This document shows, piece after piece, positions 8,866 to 15,970 of a stretch of DNA of 15,970 nucleotides (its first letter is position 1; each line of letters starts with the position of its first letter). The position numbers were made by a program, and so were the translations under genes. Under the pieces are notes generated by a model. It was not told where the DNA came from, ran no database searches, and saw only the letters and a list, made by a program, of their open reading frames with translations. The DNA comes from Bacteroidales bacterium (GTDB taxonomy: Bacteria; Bacteroidota; Bacteroidia; Bacteroidales; UBA932), in assembly GCA_004552115.1 (NCBI GenBank), contig SFPH01000081.1:1-15970 (forward strand). The letters are read 5' to 3'.

Positions 8866-10913
8866 TATCTTACAAAATTCATTTCTTTAAGAAGATGGCC
8901 TGCTCCACCGAGCTTGTCCATGAGGAAGAGCACGTAGCGGATATCCACGCAGATGCAGCGCTGGAGGTCCGGTTCGAACATCACGTCGCTGGACATCGAC
9001 TCCCAGTTGCCGTCGAAGGCGAGACCGATCAGGCAGCCGTCAGCATCGAGGACAGGGGAGCCTGAGTTGCCTCCCGTGATGTCATTGGTGGTGAGGAAAC
9101 AGGTCGGGACCATTCCGTCCGGGCCGGCGTACTGGCCGAAATCCCTGGCATTCCAAAGTTCCTTGAGCTTTGCGGGAACCTTGAATTCGTAGTTCTCCGG
9201 GTCCTCCTTCTCCATTACGCCGTTCAGAGTCGTATAATATCTGTAGAGGATTCCGTCGGCAGGAGAGTATGCCTTCACTGTACCGTAGGAGAGCCTCATT
9301 GTGGAGTTTGCATCAGGATAGGAAGGCTTGCCCTTCTCCCATTCGAGGAGACCGGCGGCGAACTTCCTGCTGCCCTCGGAGATCTGCGGAGCCCATTTGC
9401 GCTGTACAGGAAGAACCTTCATGTACACATCCATGAGGGCATTGTAATATGCGTACGCCGGGTCGGCTGCCACTGCTCCGACAGTGATGTCGCCTGCCGC
9501 ATTGAACTTTTCCCGGGACGAGAATATGCTGTTGTCGAAGAGCCAGTCCACATATTCCTGAATATCCATTGTGGCGAAGTCGAAGCCGGTGATATTGAGA
9601 TAATTCTCCGGCTTGGCGTTCTTGCGGTAGAAGTCCAGCATTGCCGCCGCTATTTTCCTCTCGAGCGGCTCATTGTAGTCCTTGAATGCTGCGAGAACTG
9701 CGGAACGGGCCGCCTCATAAGCTCCCGCCGTGTCTGAAGGCGCGGCGGAGAGGGAGTTGGTATAAGCCATCATCCAGGACATCCCCACCTCGGCTGCGCC
9801 GACATTGAACGGAGCCTCGATGAGCAGGTACAATGCCTTTATGCCCTCAGTCGTGCTGTCCACCGCCTCGCTGATCATACTGAGAGCATCTCCGTAGGCC
9901 TCTGTCCTCTTCTTGTTGGCACCAACCCATTTTGTGAATGCGGCCTCCTTCGCCTCCTCGCGGCCGATGATGTTCAGCTTGGCGAATGCCTGCTTCTCGC
10001 CGATCCACTTTTTCCAGCCGTTGGCGGAGCTGGCGTATTTGTTCGCATACTGGAGACGCACTGCAGGGTCGGCCTCCATGCCCTCTTTCATTACGCTCTG
10101 CCTCAATGTTCTCGCAGCGACGCTGATGTCCTGGCGGGCGAGCATCTGGTTGAGCTGGGCTGCCGTCTGGAATCGCTGTGTGCGTCCCGGATAGCCCATG
10201 ACCATGGCGTAGTCGCCCTCATTGATACCCTTCAGGGATATTTTGAGCGACTGTTTCGGCACGTAAGGCACATTGTCCTCGGAGTAGTCGGCAGGCTCAT
10301 TGTCCTTGCCTGCATACACCCTGAACATGGAGAAATCGCCGGTATGTCTAGGCCACATCCAGTTGTCGGTCTCGCCGCCGAACTTGCCCACAGAGGCGGG
10401 AGGAGCACCAACGAAGCGCACGTCGCGGTAGATCTTGTATACTATAAGGTAATATACATTCTCGTTGTAGAAGCCAGTGATGCGGACATCGCAGTTCGGG
10501 TGGTCTGCCTCGGCGGACTTGATGAGCCCCTCCCTGGCCGCCTTCACGGCATTGTCGGCGAGGGCATTGACATTGGCACTGTCCTTATACTCCTTCAGCG
10601 CAGCCTCCCTGGCCTTCTCGAGAACAGGGGTGACGTCTGTCATGCTCTGGAGGAACTTTACCGTGAGACCCTCGACGGGGAGTTCATCCCTGCTGCTCAT
10701 GGCCCAGTATCCGTCCTCGAGATAGTTGTGCTCAGGGGTGCTGAGGCCCTGGATGCTGCTGTAGCCGCAATGGTGGTTGGTCACGAGCAGTCCCCTGTCG
10801 GAAATGATTTCGCCCGTGCAGCCTCCGCCGAACTGGACGATGGCGTCCTTCAGTGAGTTGTTGTTGATGCTGTAGATTTCCTCAGGGGTCAATCTGCATC
10901 CGAGGTCCTTCAT
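8865..10913 (-). CDS. dpp7: S46 dipeptidyl peptidase, DPP7-type, missing its signal peptide
   Basis: S46 enzymes are periplasmic serine peptidases that release dipeptides from the N-terminus of peptides, feeding asaccharolytic growth. Catalytic regions visible in the 682 residues are TNHHCGY (His48), the Asp region [16 protein letters not shown] (179-194) and TGGNSGSP (Ser617). At the S1 specificity position, 18 residues after the catalytic serine, there is Gly635 in AFDGNWE. Porphyromonas DPP11 has Arg there, so a DPP7-like preference for hydrophobic P1 residues is predicted. The C-terminus [17 protein letters not shown] is typical. Family members have about 40 more N-terminal residues: a signal peptide and a GMWLL-type segment. 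Here the ATG at 10913 falls inside the domain, and an in-frame TAA (10928-10926) lies four codons upstream. Only 32 nt separate it from rnhB, so the 5' end appears deleted. As it stands the product would stay in the cytoplasm, or the gene is non-functional. Confidence 0.85.
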   Translation of the reverse strand: MKDLGCRLTPEEIYSINNNSLKDAIVQFGGGCTGEIISDRGLLVTNHHCGYSSIQGLSTPEHNYLEDGYWAMSSRDELPVEGLTVKFLQSMTDVTPVLEKAREAALKEYKDSANVNALADNAVKAAREGLIKSAEADHPNCDVRITGFYNENVYYLIVYKIYRDVRFVGAPPASVGKFGGETDNWMWPRHTGDFSMFRVYAGKDNEPADYSEDNVPYVPKQSLKISLKGINEGDYAMVMGYPGRTQRFQTAAQLNQMLARQDISVAARTLRQSVMKEGMEADPAVRLQYANKYASSANGWKKWIGEKQAFAKLNIIGREEAKEAAFTKWVGANKKRTEAYGDALSMISEAVDSTTEGIKALYLLIEAPFNVGAAEVGMSWMMAYTNSLSAAPSDTAGAYEAARSAVLAAFKDYNEPLERKIAAAMLDFYRKNAKPENYLNITGFDFATMDIQEYVDWLFDNSIFSSREKFNAAGDITVGAVAADPAYAYYNALMDVYMKVLPVQRKWAPQISEGSRKFAAGLLEWEKGKPSYPDANSTMRLSYGTVKAYSPADGILYRYYTTLNGVMEKEDPENYEFKVPAKLKELWNARDFGQYAGPDGMVPTCFLTTNDITGGNSGSPVLDADGCLIGLAFDGNWESMSSDVMFEPDLQRCICVDIRYVLFLMDKLGGAGHLLKEMNFVR

Positions 10914-10945
10914 GGCCTTGCCGTTTTGATTATTTCAATGCCGGT

Positions 10946-11563
10946 TCAGAACAGGGTCGGTTCAAGCTCGCGCGGATGGAAACTCATGCGGTGGTAGGGC
11001 GTGTATCCGTGCTCCTTGATGGCCGCAATATGTTTGGGAGTCGGATAGCCCATATTGTGCTCCCAGCCGTACATCGGATATTCAAGCGCGATTTTCCGCA
11101 TGTATTCATCTCTCCGGGTCTTCGCCAGCACCGATGCCGCGGCAATGGAGGCGAAGGTGGCATCTCCCTTCACAATTGTCTGATAATCAGATTTTCCATA
11201 TTTGTCGAAGGGGCGGAACCTGTTCCCGTCGATGAGGAGGAAATCCGGCTTCGGGTCCAGGCGCAGGACAGCCCTCTGCATCCCTGTGACGGAGGCCCAG
11301 AGAATGTTCAGCTCGTCAATCTCGGCAGGGCTGACAGCCTCCACGGCCCAGGAAACCGCCTCGCGTTCAATGACTTCCCTCACGGTGTCCCGCTGGGCGG
11401 CAGTCATCTTCTTGGAATCATTGAGGAGCGGGTGGTGAAAATCCGCAGGGAGAATGACGGCTGCGGCGAACACAGGCCCGGCAAGCGGACCCCTTCCGGC
11501 CTCATCGCAGCCGGCTTCGATCACACCCTCATTGAGGCAACTTCTGAGCAGAATTTCCTTCAT
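10946..11563 (-). CDS. rnhB: Ribonuclease HII
   Basis: RNase HII cuts the RNA strand of RNA-DNA hybrids and starts removal of single ribonucleotides misincorporated in DNA. The 205-residue product is full length. The four metal-binding acids are in place: Asp20 and Glu21 in CDEAGRGPLAGPVFAAAV, Asp112 in LLIDGN, and Asp134 in IVKGDATFASIAAASVLAK. The C-terminal segment MYGWEHNMGYPTPKHIAAI, with YHRMSF after it, is typical of the family. The ATG at 11563 is the first good start. A TAAATTTG box ends 5 nt upstream, so the mRNA may be leaderless. The gene heads a minus-strand group with the S46 peptidase and mrp. The short gaps suggest co-transcription, although the three functions are unrelated. 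Confidence 0.95.
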   Translation of the reverse strand: MKEILLRSCLNEGVIEAGCDEAGRGPLAGPVFAAAVILPADFHHPLLNDSKKMTAAQRDTVREVIEREAVSWAVEAVSPAEIDELNILWASVTGMQRAVLRLDPKPDFLLIDGNRFRPFDKYGKSDYQTIVKGDATFASIAAASVLAKTRRDEYMRKIALEYPMYGWEHNMGYPTPKHIAAIKEHGYTPYHRMSFHPRELEPTLF

Positions 11564-11568
11564 CGGTG

Positions 11569-11576
11569 CAAATTTA
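11569..11576 (-). promoter_or_regulatory. Candidate -7 box (TAAATTTG) of rnhB
   Basis: TAAATTTG on the minus strand fits TAnnTTTG exactly and ends 5 nt before the rnhB ATG, so transcription would start at or next to the start codon. No matching TTTG lies at the usual -33 spacing. The 60-bp gap between rnhB and the XRE gene holds nothing else that I can support. Confidence 0.4.
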
Positions 11577-11614
11577 CATAAAAACTTGCGGATTTCGCCC
11601 AGTTGTCAAGAGAA

Positions 11615-11645
11615 GAAGAGGCCTCAGAGGCTGCTGTTCCTCTTC
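11615..11645 (-). terminator. Possible weak terminator of the XRE regulator gene
   Basis: A 7-bp inverted repeat (GAAGAGG 11615-11621, CCTCTTC 11639-11645) with an inner short palindrome spans the 3' end of the XRE gene. It is followed on the minus strand by a pyrimidine-rich stretch rather than a clean T run. The stem overlaps the last codons. Support is weak. Confidence 0.25.
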
Positions 11646-12034
11646 AGAAGTGAAATGATTTCGTTCTTGTCCTCGATCATGCTTCTCAAATCCCTGATTT
11701 CGGCGTCTCTGGACTCGATTTCGCTGCGGAGCCTGCTGATGGTGTTCTCATAGGCGGATGTCAGCGCCGCTAACCTGGTATCATACTCGGCACGGGCATC
11801 TTCCATAAGACCGGAGTCTGCAGCCGGCTTGTATCCGAGAATGAGCTCCTCCTCGGAGATACCGAAAATCATGGCTAATTCCGAGACATGCTCGCTGATG
11901 AGCCTGATGTCCCCCTTTTCGATTTTCCGGTAGGTGTTTCTCACAACTCCGAGCTTCCGGGCCATTTCGTCCTGGGAGAGCCCTTTCTCGGTCCGTATGC
12001 GGAAAATATTCTCCTTTATGCTAGCGTTGTCCAT
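11624..12034 (-). CDS. XRE-family DNA-binding regulator with C-terminal coiled coil
   Basis: A 136-residue transcription factor. Residues 6-64 form a Cro/CI (XRE) helix-turn-helix: SIKENIFRIRTEKGLSQDEM, then ARKLGVVRNTYRKIEKG and a last helix around HVSELAMIFGISEEEL. Residues 78-132 are a continuous heptad-like helix (ENTISRLRSEIESRDAEIRD, then LRSMIEDKNEIISLLKR), a predicted coiled coil that would drive dimerisation. The ATG at 12034 is chosen over a longer frame to 12145 because the extension is not protein-like and a -7 box lies at 12063-12056, inside that extension. The gene is divergent from a tiny AraC-like gene across a 200-bp spacer with repeated CCGTGAA words, which could be its operators (inference). 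Targets are unknown. Confidence 0.85.
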   Translation of the reverse strand: MDNASIKENIFRIRTEKGLSQDEMARKLGVVRNTYRKIEKGDIRLISEHVSELAMIFGISEEELILGYKPAADSGLMEDARAEYDTRLAALTSAYENTISRLRSEIESRDAEIRDLRSMIEDKNEIISLLKRNSSL

Positions 12035-12055
12035 AACCTCGAAATTGTTTCTCCG

Positions 12056-12063
12056 CAAAAATA
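12056..12063 (-). promoter_or_regulatory. Candidate -7 box (TATTTTTG) of the XRE regulator
   Basis: TATTTTTG on the minus strand matches TAnnTTTG and lies 21 nt before the ATG at 12034, giving a leader of about 10-15 nt. Only imperfect -33 words are present (GTTG with a 24-nt spacer). Confidence 0.4.
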
Positions 12064-12073
12064 TTCCTAACGG

Positions 12074-12185
12074 CCGTGAATTGATGACAACAATAGGGGT
12101 GCAATGACTCTGAAAAATGGTCACGGGGTTAAAAAAACATATCATAAATTTAAAATTTCACCGGATAAGGGGTGGTTTCCGTGAA
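12074..12185. repeat. Three copies of CCGTGA(A) in the XRE / AraC-like divergent spacer
   Basis: CCGTGAA occurs at 12074-12080 and 12179-12185, and its complement TCACGG at 12121-12126, in the 201-bp spacer between divergent regulator genes. The first copy overlaps an 8-bp palindrome ACGGCCGT (12070-12077). The third lies in the loop of a hairpin with GGTGGT/ACCACC arms (12171-12176 and 12190-12195). These may be operator half-sites. The rest of the spacer is AT-rich with no ORF. Confidence 0.35.
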
Positions 12186-12235
12186 AAATACCACCTTCTC
12201 TTTCATATTAATTACAAAGCGCCGAGATTTGCACA

Positions 12236-12502
12236 ATGATGAACACAAATAATGGTCAAGTTATGGAAATAAATGTTGCCTATGAGATCTTCGGCCGCAT
12301 GATGACCGAGGACAAGCTGTATCTCAGCAGAAGAATTACATTCCGCCGCATCTGCAGATGGCTCGGCGTGCCGCGCAGGAATCTGGATTTGAGGATACGT
12401 CAGGAACTGGGCATGGGAGGCCAGGAACTGATGAGGAGGTACCGCGGGGATGACGAGAGGTCGCTCAGGGAGAAATATGCGATAAAATGTTTTAAATTAT
12501 AG
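12236..12502 (+). CDS. Tiny AraC-like helix-turn-helix protein
   Basis: An 88-residue basic protein of no family I can name with certainty. Residues 25-70 (MTEDKLYLSRRITFRRICRW, then LGVPRRNLDLRIRQELGMGG and QELMRRYR) have the pattern of one AraC-type helix-turn-helix: a helix, LGVPRRNL as the turn and recognition helix, and the ELGM..QELMRRYR segment that ends AraC HTH units. A full AraC DNA-binding domain has two such units in about 100 residues, so this is a half-domain or a reduced derivative. Two adjacent ATGs lie at 12236 and 12239. A candidate -7 box (GAGATTTG, 12224-12231) lies only 4 nt before 12236, so the third in-frame ATG at 12263 may be the real start (79 residues). It is divergent from an XRE regulator and 107 nt upstream of fusA2. 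Function unknown. Confidence 0.6.
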   Translation: MMNTNNGQVMEINVAYEIFGRMMTEDKLYLSRRITFRRICRWLGVPRRNLDLRIRQELGMGGQELMRRYRGDDERSLREKYAIKCFKL

Positions 12503-12511
12503 CCGGATTCT

Positions 12512-12543
12512 ATTGTTATTGCATCAGGAATTTCATAGATTTG
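12512..12543 (+). promoter_or_regulatory. Predicted promoter of fusA2
   Basis: A -33-like ATTG (12512-12515, consensus TTTG) and a perfect -7 box TAGATTTG (12536-12543, consensus TAnnTTTG) are separated by 20 bp, the usual Bacteroidota spacing. Transcription should start near 12550, placing the 12554-12569 hairpin at the very 5' end of the mRNA. Confidence 0.6.
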
Positions 12544-12553
12544 CAAAGATGCG

Positions 12554-12569
12554 CCGTCTGAACAGGCGG
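12554..12569 (+). promoter_or_regulatory. 5'-leader hairpin of fusA2
   Basis: CCGTCT (12554-12559) pairs with AGGCGG (12564-12569), with one U-G wobble, around a GAAC loop. A six-T run follows 9 nt later (12579-12584). It lies 40 nt before the ATG. The extended arms GCCGTCTG and CAGGCGG match those of the clpB-leader hairpin (5484-5509), including the wobble position. Either an mRNA 5'-end stabiliser or an attenuator is possible. Confidence 0.5.
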
Positions 12570-12609
12570 GGGAAAGCATTTTTTGACAGTATTAATAACA
12601 CCAGAAGTT

Positions 12610-14763
12610 ATGAAATCCTATTCTACTAAGGATATCCGCAATGTGGTCTTGCTTGGCAGCACCAAGTCAGGCAAGACCACATTGGCGGAGGCGATGCTTT
12701 ACGAGGGTAAAGTGATCGACAGACGGGGTACCGTCGAATCCAGGAACACAGTATCAGACAACACCGAGATTGAACAGATGAACCAGCGTTCCATCTTCTC
12801 CACACCATTGTATGCGGAGTTCATGGACACCAAGTTCAATATAATTGACACTCCGGGCGCAGACGACTTCGTGGGAGGAGCCGTATCGGCCTTCAAGGTG
12901 TGCGAGAACGGAATACTCGTCATCAATGCGCAGCAGGGAGTGGAAGTGGGAACAGAGATCTTCGCCCGCTATGCGGAGCAGTACAAGGTTCCCGTAATCA
13001 TCGCTGTAAACCAGCTCGACAGCGAAAAGGCCGACTGGGACACCGTCCTGGCCAGCATGAAGGAAGCTTTCGGACCGAAGCCTATCGTCGTTCAGTTCCC
13101 TGTGAATCCGGGCACTTCATTCGACGGTTTCGTGGACGTCCTCAAGATGAAATATTATCATTTCAAGGATGAGAACGGCACCCGCGAGGATCTTGAGATT
13201 CCTGCGGATCTGCAGGACGAGGCTGAGCTCCTCCGTCAGGCTCTCATCGAGAAGGCAGCCGAGTACGACGACACTCTCATGGAGAAGTTCTTCGAGTCAG
13301 GAGCCCTCACCGAGGATGAGATCAGAAAGGGTCTCGGCATCGGTATCCGTCAGGGCGAAGTACTCCCGGTATTCTGCCTTTCAGCAAAGAAGGACATAGG
13401 TGTGAAGAGGCTTATGGAGTTCACGATCCGTACTTCGGCATCTCCGGAGATCACCAGGTCGGTGACCAAGGAGGGCGGTGAGATCGAGTGCAAGCAGAAT
13501 GCTCCTACCTCTCTGTTCATATACAAGACAGACGTCGAGCAGCATCTTGGAGAGGTGTCATACTTCAAGGTGATGAGCGGTGAGCTTGATGAGGGAATGG
13601 ACCTCGAGGATGCCGAGACAGGCAACAGGGAGAGGATTTCCGCCATCTATGCCGTTGCCGGAACCAAGAAGGAGAAGGTCAGCGGCCTCAATGCCGGAGA
13701 TATCGGATGTACAGTCAAGCTCCGCGCCGGAAAGACCAATGTCACCCTCTCGCAGCCGGGCACAGGCATATCATACGAGAATATCAAGTTCCCTGCATCC
13801 AAGTACCGCACGGCCATCAAGGCCAAGGTGCAGGCTGACGAGACCAAGCTCGGAGAGGCTCTCAACAAGATTACGGCTCAGGACCCTACAATTATCGTGG
13901 ACTACTCCAAGGAATTGAAGCAGACCATTCTTAGCGGACAGGGCGAGCAGCATATCAATGTGGTGAAGTGGAGACTTCAGAACGAGTTCAAGATCGAGAT
14001 CGATCTCTTTGCGCCGAAGATCCCTTACCGCGAGACCATTACCAAGACCGCCAATGCCGAGTACCGCCACAAGAAGCAGTCCGGCGGAGCAGGACAGTTC
14101 GGAGAGGTTCACCTCCTCGTCTGCCCGATTGTCGAGGGCGTGCCTTTCACCAACAAGTTCAAGATTGACGGAAAGGATGTGGTCCTCAATGTGAAGAGCC
14201 AGGAGTCCTACAACCTCGACTGGGGCGGAAAGCTTGAGTTCTACAACTGTATTGTCGGCGGAGCCATCGACGCCCGCTTCATGCCTGCGATTCTCAAGGG
14301 TATCATGGACAAGATGACCGAGGGCCCTCTCACCGGCTCTTACGCCCGCGACATCAGGGTATTCGTATATGACGGAAAGATGCACCCGGTGGATTCCAAT
14401 GAAATCTCCTTCGTACTCGCTGCGAGAAATGCCTTCAAGGAGGCCTTCCGCAATGCCGGCCCGAAGATCATGGAGCCTATTTACAATCTCGAGGTCCTGA
14501 CTCCGAGCGAGTATATGGGAGCCTGCATGTCGGACCTCCAGAACAGGAGGGCCATCATCGAGGGAATGGGAAGCGAGAAGGGATTCGAGGTCATCAAGGC
14601 CCGCGTTCCGCTCGCAGAACTCTATCGCTACTCTACAGCATTGAGCTCGCTTACTTCCGGAAGTGCGACATTTACGATGCAGTTTGCTGATTATCAGCCT
14701 GTTCCTGGTGATGTTCAGACCAAGCTCCTCGCAGATTACGCAGCTCAGGAGGGCGATGACTGA
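12610..14763 (+). CDS. fusA2: EF-G2-type elongation factor G paralogue, GTPase motifs degenerate
   Basis: A full-length EF-G-like translocase of 717 residues. The P-loop is normal (GSTKSGKTT, 16-24), but other GTPase motifs are altered. The switch I region reads QRSIFST (59-65) where EF-G has RGITIT. The G3 motif is DTPGADDF (80-87), with Ala84 in place of the catalytic His of DTPGHVDF. The G4 motif is NQLD (134-137) rather than NKxD. Domains II-V follow, including the domain IV stretch ETITKTANAEYRHKKQSGG, then GQFGEVHL, and the domain V region AIIEGMGSEKGFEVIKARVP. As I recall, the Bacteroides thetaiotaomicron counterpart EF-G2 supports translation without GTP hydrolysis and matters in carbon starvation and gut colonisation. 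I infer the same role here. The ATG at 12610 fits the family N-terminus; an in-frame TTG at 12583 lies in the leader T run. It is probably not the main EF-G, which should be elsewhere. A split transketolase follows 80 nt downstream. Confidence 0.9.
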   Translation: MKSYSTKDIRNVVLLGSTKSGKTTLAEAMLYEGKVIDRRGTVESRNTVSDNTEIEQMNQRSIFSTPLYAEFMDTKFNIIDTPGADDFVGGAVSAFKVCENGILVINAQQGVEVGTEIFARYAEQYKVPVIIAVNQLDSEKADWDTVLASMKEAFGPKPIVVQFPVNPGTSFDGFVDVLKMKYYHFKDENGTREDLEIPADLQDEAELLRQALIEKAAEYDDTLMEKFFESGALTEDEIRKGLGIGIRQGEVLPVFCLSAKKDIGVKRLMEFTIRTSASPEITRSVTKEGGEIECKQNAPTSLFIYKTDVEQHLGEVSYFKVMSGELDEGMDLEDAETGNRERISAIYAVAGTKKEKVSGLNAGDIGCTVKLRAGKTNVTLSQPGTGISYENIKFPASKYRTAIKAKVQADETKLGEALNKITAQDPTIIVDYSKELKQTILSGQGEQHINVVKWRLQNEFKIEIDLFAPKIPYRETITKTANAEYRHKKQSGGAGQFGEVHLLVCPIVEGVPFTNKFKIDGKDVVLNVKSQESYNLDWGGKLEFYNCIVGGAIDARFMPAILKGIMDKMTEGPLTGSYARDIRVFVYDGKMHPVDSNEISFVLAARNAFKEAFRNAGPKIMEPIYNLEVLTPSEYMGACMSDLQNRRAIIEGMGSEKGFEVIKARVPLAELYRYSTALSSLTSGSATFTMQFADYQPVPGDVQTKLLADYAAQEGDD

Positions 14764-14808
14764 TTATTGAAATGAATAAGTAAAGAGGGGAGGGATGACG
14801 GAAATTAC

Positions 14809-14816
14809 TATTTTTG
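14809..14816 (+). promoter_or_regulatory. Candidate -7 box (TATTTTTG) of the split transketolase
   Basis: TATTTTTG fits TAnnTTTG and lies 27 nt before the ATG at 14844, but no -33 element is recognisable at the right distance. No terminator is seen between fusA2 and this point, so read-through from fusA2 is also possible. Confidence 0.3.
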
Positions 14817-14843
14817 AAGATTGGAAAATAAACTACACGCAAT

Positions 14844-15683
14844 ATGGCAAATATCGAAGAACTGAAAAGGATTGCGTCCCAGGTCAGAAGGGACATTGTC
14901 CGTATGGTCTCCGCTGCCCAGTCAGGGCATCCGGGCGGATCATTGAGCAGTGCGGATGTGCTTACCGCATTGTATTTCAATGTGATGAATATTGACCCTT
15001 CCACCTGGTCAAGGGAGAGCAAGGGTCAGGATATATTTATCCTTTCTGCCGGGCACATCACTCCGGTGTACTACTCCATCCTTTCCAGGCGCGGCTTCTT
15101 CCCGGTGGAGGAGCTCGCTACCTTCCGCAAGTTCGGTACCAGGCTTCAGGGCCATCCTTCAGTGGAGAAGGGGCTTCCGGGCATAACCCAGGCCTCAGGT
15201 TCCCTCGGACAGGGTCTTTCCGCAGCTGCCGGCGCGGCTCTTGGAAAGAAACTGGACGGTGATGACTCCAGAGTATATGTTCTCTGCGGTGACGGAGAGA
15301 GCGAGGAAGGCCAGATTTGGGAGGCCGCGATGTTCGCTTCCCATCACAAGCTGAACAACCTCATCGCCATTATCGACTGGAACGGCCAGCAGATTGACGG
15401 AACCGTGGATGCCGTATCCGGTCAGGGTGACCTCGAGTCCAAGTGGAAGGCCTTCGGCTGGAATGTCATCGTTGCCGACGGGCACGATTTCGAGTCCATC
15501 CTGGCTGCATTCGACAAGGCGAAGGAGAGCAGCGAGCTGCCGACAATGATTCTCTTCAAGACCGATATGGGACACGGAATCGACTTTATGTCAGGCACTT
15601 GCAAGTGGCACGGCAAGGCTCCTTCAGCAGAGCAGTGCGAGCAGGCCCTCGCCCAGATCGAGGAGACTCTCGGCGACTATTGA
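14844..15683 (+). CDS. tkt: Transketolase, N-terminal (TPP-binding) subunit
   Basis: Transketolase moves two-carbon units between sugar phosphates in the non-oxidative pentose phosphate pathway. In many Bacteroidota and other bacteria it can be split into two genes. The 279-residue product is the complete N-terminal, pyrophosphate-binding half. It shows SGHPGGSLSS (His29), SAGHITPVYYS (His71), QGHPS (His104), GSLGQGLS (119-126) and the TPP/Mg motif starting GDGESEEGQIWEAA (149-162), with NNLIAIIDWN (171-180). The last part (GKAPSAEQCEQALAQI) matches the natural end of N-subunits, so this is a true split gene and not a frameshifted long one. The start at 14844 (MANIEELKRIASQ) fits the family. 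The C-terminal subunit gene follows after 24 nt. A related TPP sugar enzyme with other substrate preference cannot be excluded. Confidence 0.9.
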   Translation: MANIEELKRIASQVRRDIVRMVSAAQSGHPGGSLSSADVLTALYFNVMNIDPSTWSRESKGQDIFILSAGHITPVYYSILSRRGFFPVEELATFRKFGTRLQGHPSVEKGLPGITQASGSLGQGLSAAAGAALGKKLDGDDSRVYVLCGDGESEEGQIWEAAMFASHHKLNNLIAIIDWNGQQIDGTVDAVSGQGDLESKWKAFGWNVIVADGHDFESILAAFDKAKESSELPTMILFKTDMGHGIDFMSGTCKWHGKAPSAEQCEQALAQIEETLGDY

Positions 15684-15707
15684 TTGTTAACGCAAAATCG
15701 AAAGACG

Positions 15708-15970
15708 ATGAAATACACAGATACCGGTAAGAAAGATACCAGAAGCGGCTTCGGAGCGGGACTCTACGAGGCCGGAAAGCAGGATTCCAGAGTAGTGGCC
15801 CTCACGGCCGACCTCAAGGGGTCCCTCAAGATGGACAAGTTCGCCGATGAATTCCCGGAGAGATTCGTCCAGTGCGGAATCGCCGAGGCCAATATGATCG
15901 GCGTGGCCGCAGGTCTTGCCATCACCGGCAAGATTCCGTTCGCCGGCTCCTTTGCGGAGTTCGTGACAGG
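15708..15970 (+). CDS. tkt: Transketolase, C-terminal subunit (cut by window edge)
   Basis: The partner of the upstream N-subunit, carrying the pyrimidine-binding domain that completes the active site at the dimer interface. Eighty-seven codons are visible from the ATG at 15708. [16 protein letters not shown] (10-25) and [11 protein letters not shown] (29-39) fit the start of the Pyr domain. [17 protein letters not shown] (55-71) contains Glu60, the conserved catalytic glutamate that activates the TPP aminopyrimidine. AGSFAEFVT at the edge is also typical. The remainder, about 220 residues, lies outside the window. The 24-nt gap to the N-subunit gene indicates co-transcription. Confidence 0.9.
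   Translation, partial: MKYTDTGKKDTRSGFGAGLYEAGKQDSRVVALTADLKGSLKMDKFADEFPERFVQCGIAEANMIGVAAGLAITGKIPFAGSFAEFVT

Noticed and set aside
12171..12195. Hairpin GGTGGT/ACCACC as a terminator
   Set aside because: Only 6 bp with a 13-nt loop and no T run, and it lies between divergent genes where no transcript needs to end. Kept only as part of the possible operator region.
12553..12562. GCCGTCTGAA, identical to the core of the Neisseria DNA uptake sequence
   Set aside because: There is a single copy in a Bacteroidales-like genome, better explained as one arm of the leader hairpin also found before clpB.
13771..14385. 204-residue minus-strand frame inside fusA2
   Set aside because: It is antisense to conserved EF-G domains III-IV and arises from codon bias.
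14844..15970. Transketolase broken by a frameshift
   Set aside because: Both halves have proper starts and the N half has a natural end with a 24-nt gap. Two-gene transketolases are an established form.

Overview
The window is a stretch of ordinary chromosome from a member of the Bacteroidales (Bacteroidota) with fairly high GC, probably an uncultured gut or rumen lineage. The evidence is gene content typical of that order: an LptE lipoprotein, a dipeptidyl peptidase of family S46, a GTPase-defective EF-G paralogue of the EF-G2 type, an Mrp without the C-terminal CxxC, and a conserved TPR/OmpA-like lipoprotein. TAnnTTTG-type -7 promoter boxes sit before several genes. The genus is not identifiable from what I can see. 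I see no phage, transposon, CRISPR array, rRNA or tRNA.

Layout. Positions 1-812 (minus) hold the N-terminal third of the helicase HrpB, cut by the window edge. Positions 913-2550 (minus) hold a large lipoprotein followed by a strong intrinsic terminator at 846-879. Divergent from it, a tightly packed plus-strand run covers 2678-5417: a sigma-54-type AAA+ regulator, lptE, a conserved 207-residue protein and secG, joined by ATGA overlaps or a 1-nt gap. It is a cell-envelope biogenesis cluster. An N-domain-less clpB follows (5553-7748), and a perfect 16-bp hairpin separates it from a converging minus-strand set: mrp (7817-8865), an S46 dipeptidyl peptidase (8865-10913) and rnhB (10946-11563). 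Beyond that, a minus-strand XRE regulator with a coiled-coil tail (11624-12034) is divergent from a tiny AraC-like HTH gene (12236-12502). The window ends with fusA2 (12610-14763) and a split transketolase (14844-15683 and 15708 to the edge).

Oddities. Three genes within about 5.7 kb carry deletion-type damage. secG has lost its second membrane helix and changes frame. mrp has lost about 19 nt, including the conserved GTGD segment. The S46 peptidase has lost its signal peptide and about 40 N-terminal residues. Genes on both sides look intact. This may be a sequencing or assembly defect or real decay, and should be settled before biological weight is placed on it.

The most interesting intact signal is a hairpin with nearly the same arms (GCCGTCTG / CAGGCGG) in front of both clpB and fusA2. 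In both cases it is 40-43 nt before the start codon, followed 9 nt later by a T run, and just downstream of a plausible -7 box. It could be a shared 5'-leader RNA element for a proteostasis gene and a starvation-translation gene. I found no convincing wholly new multi-gene system.
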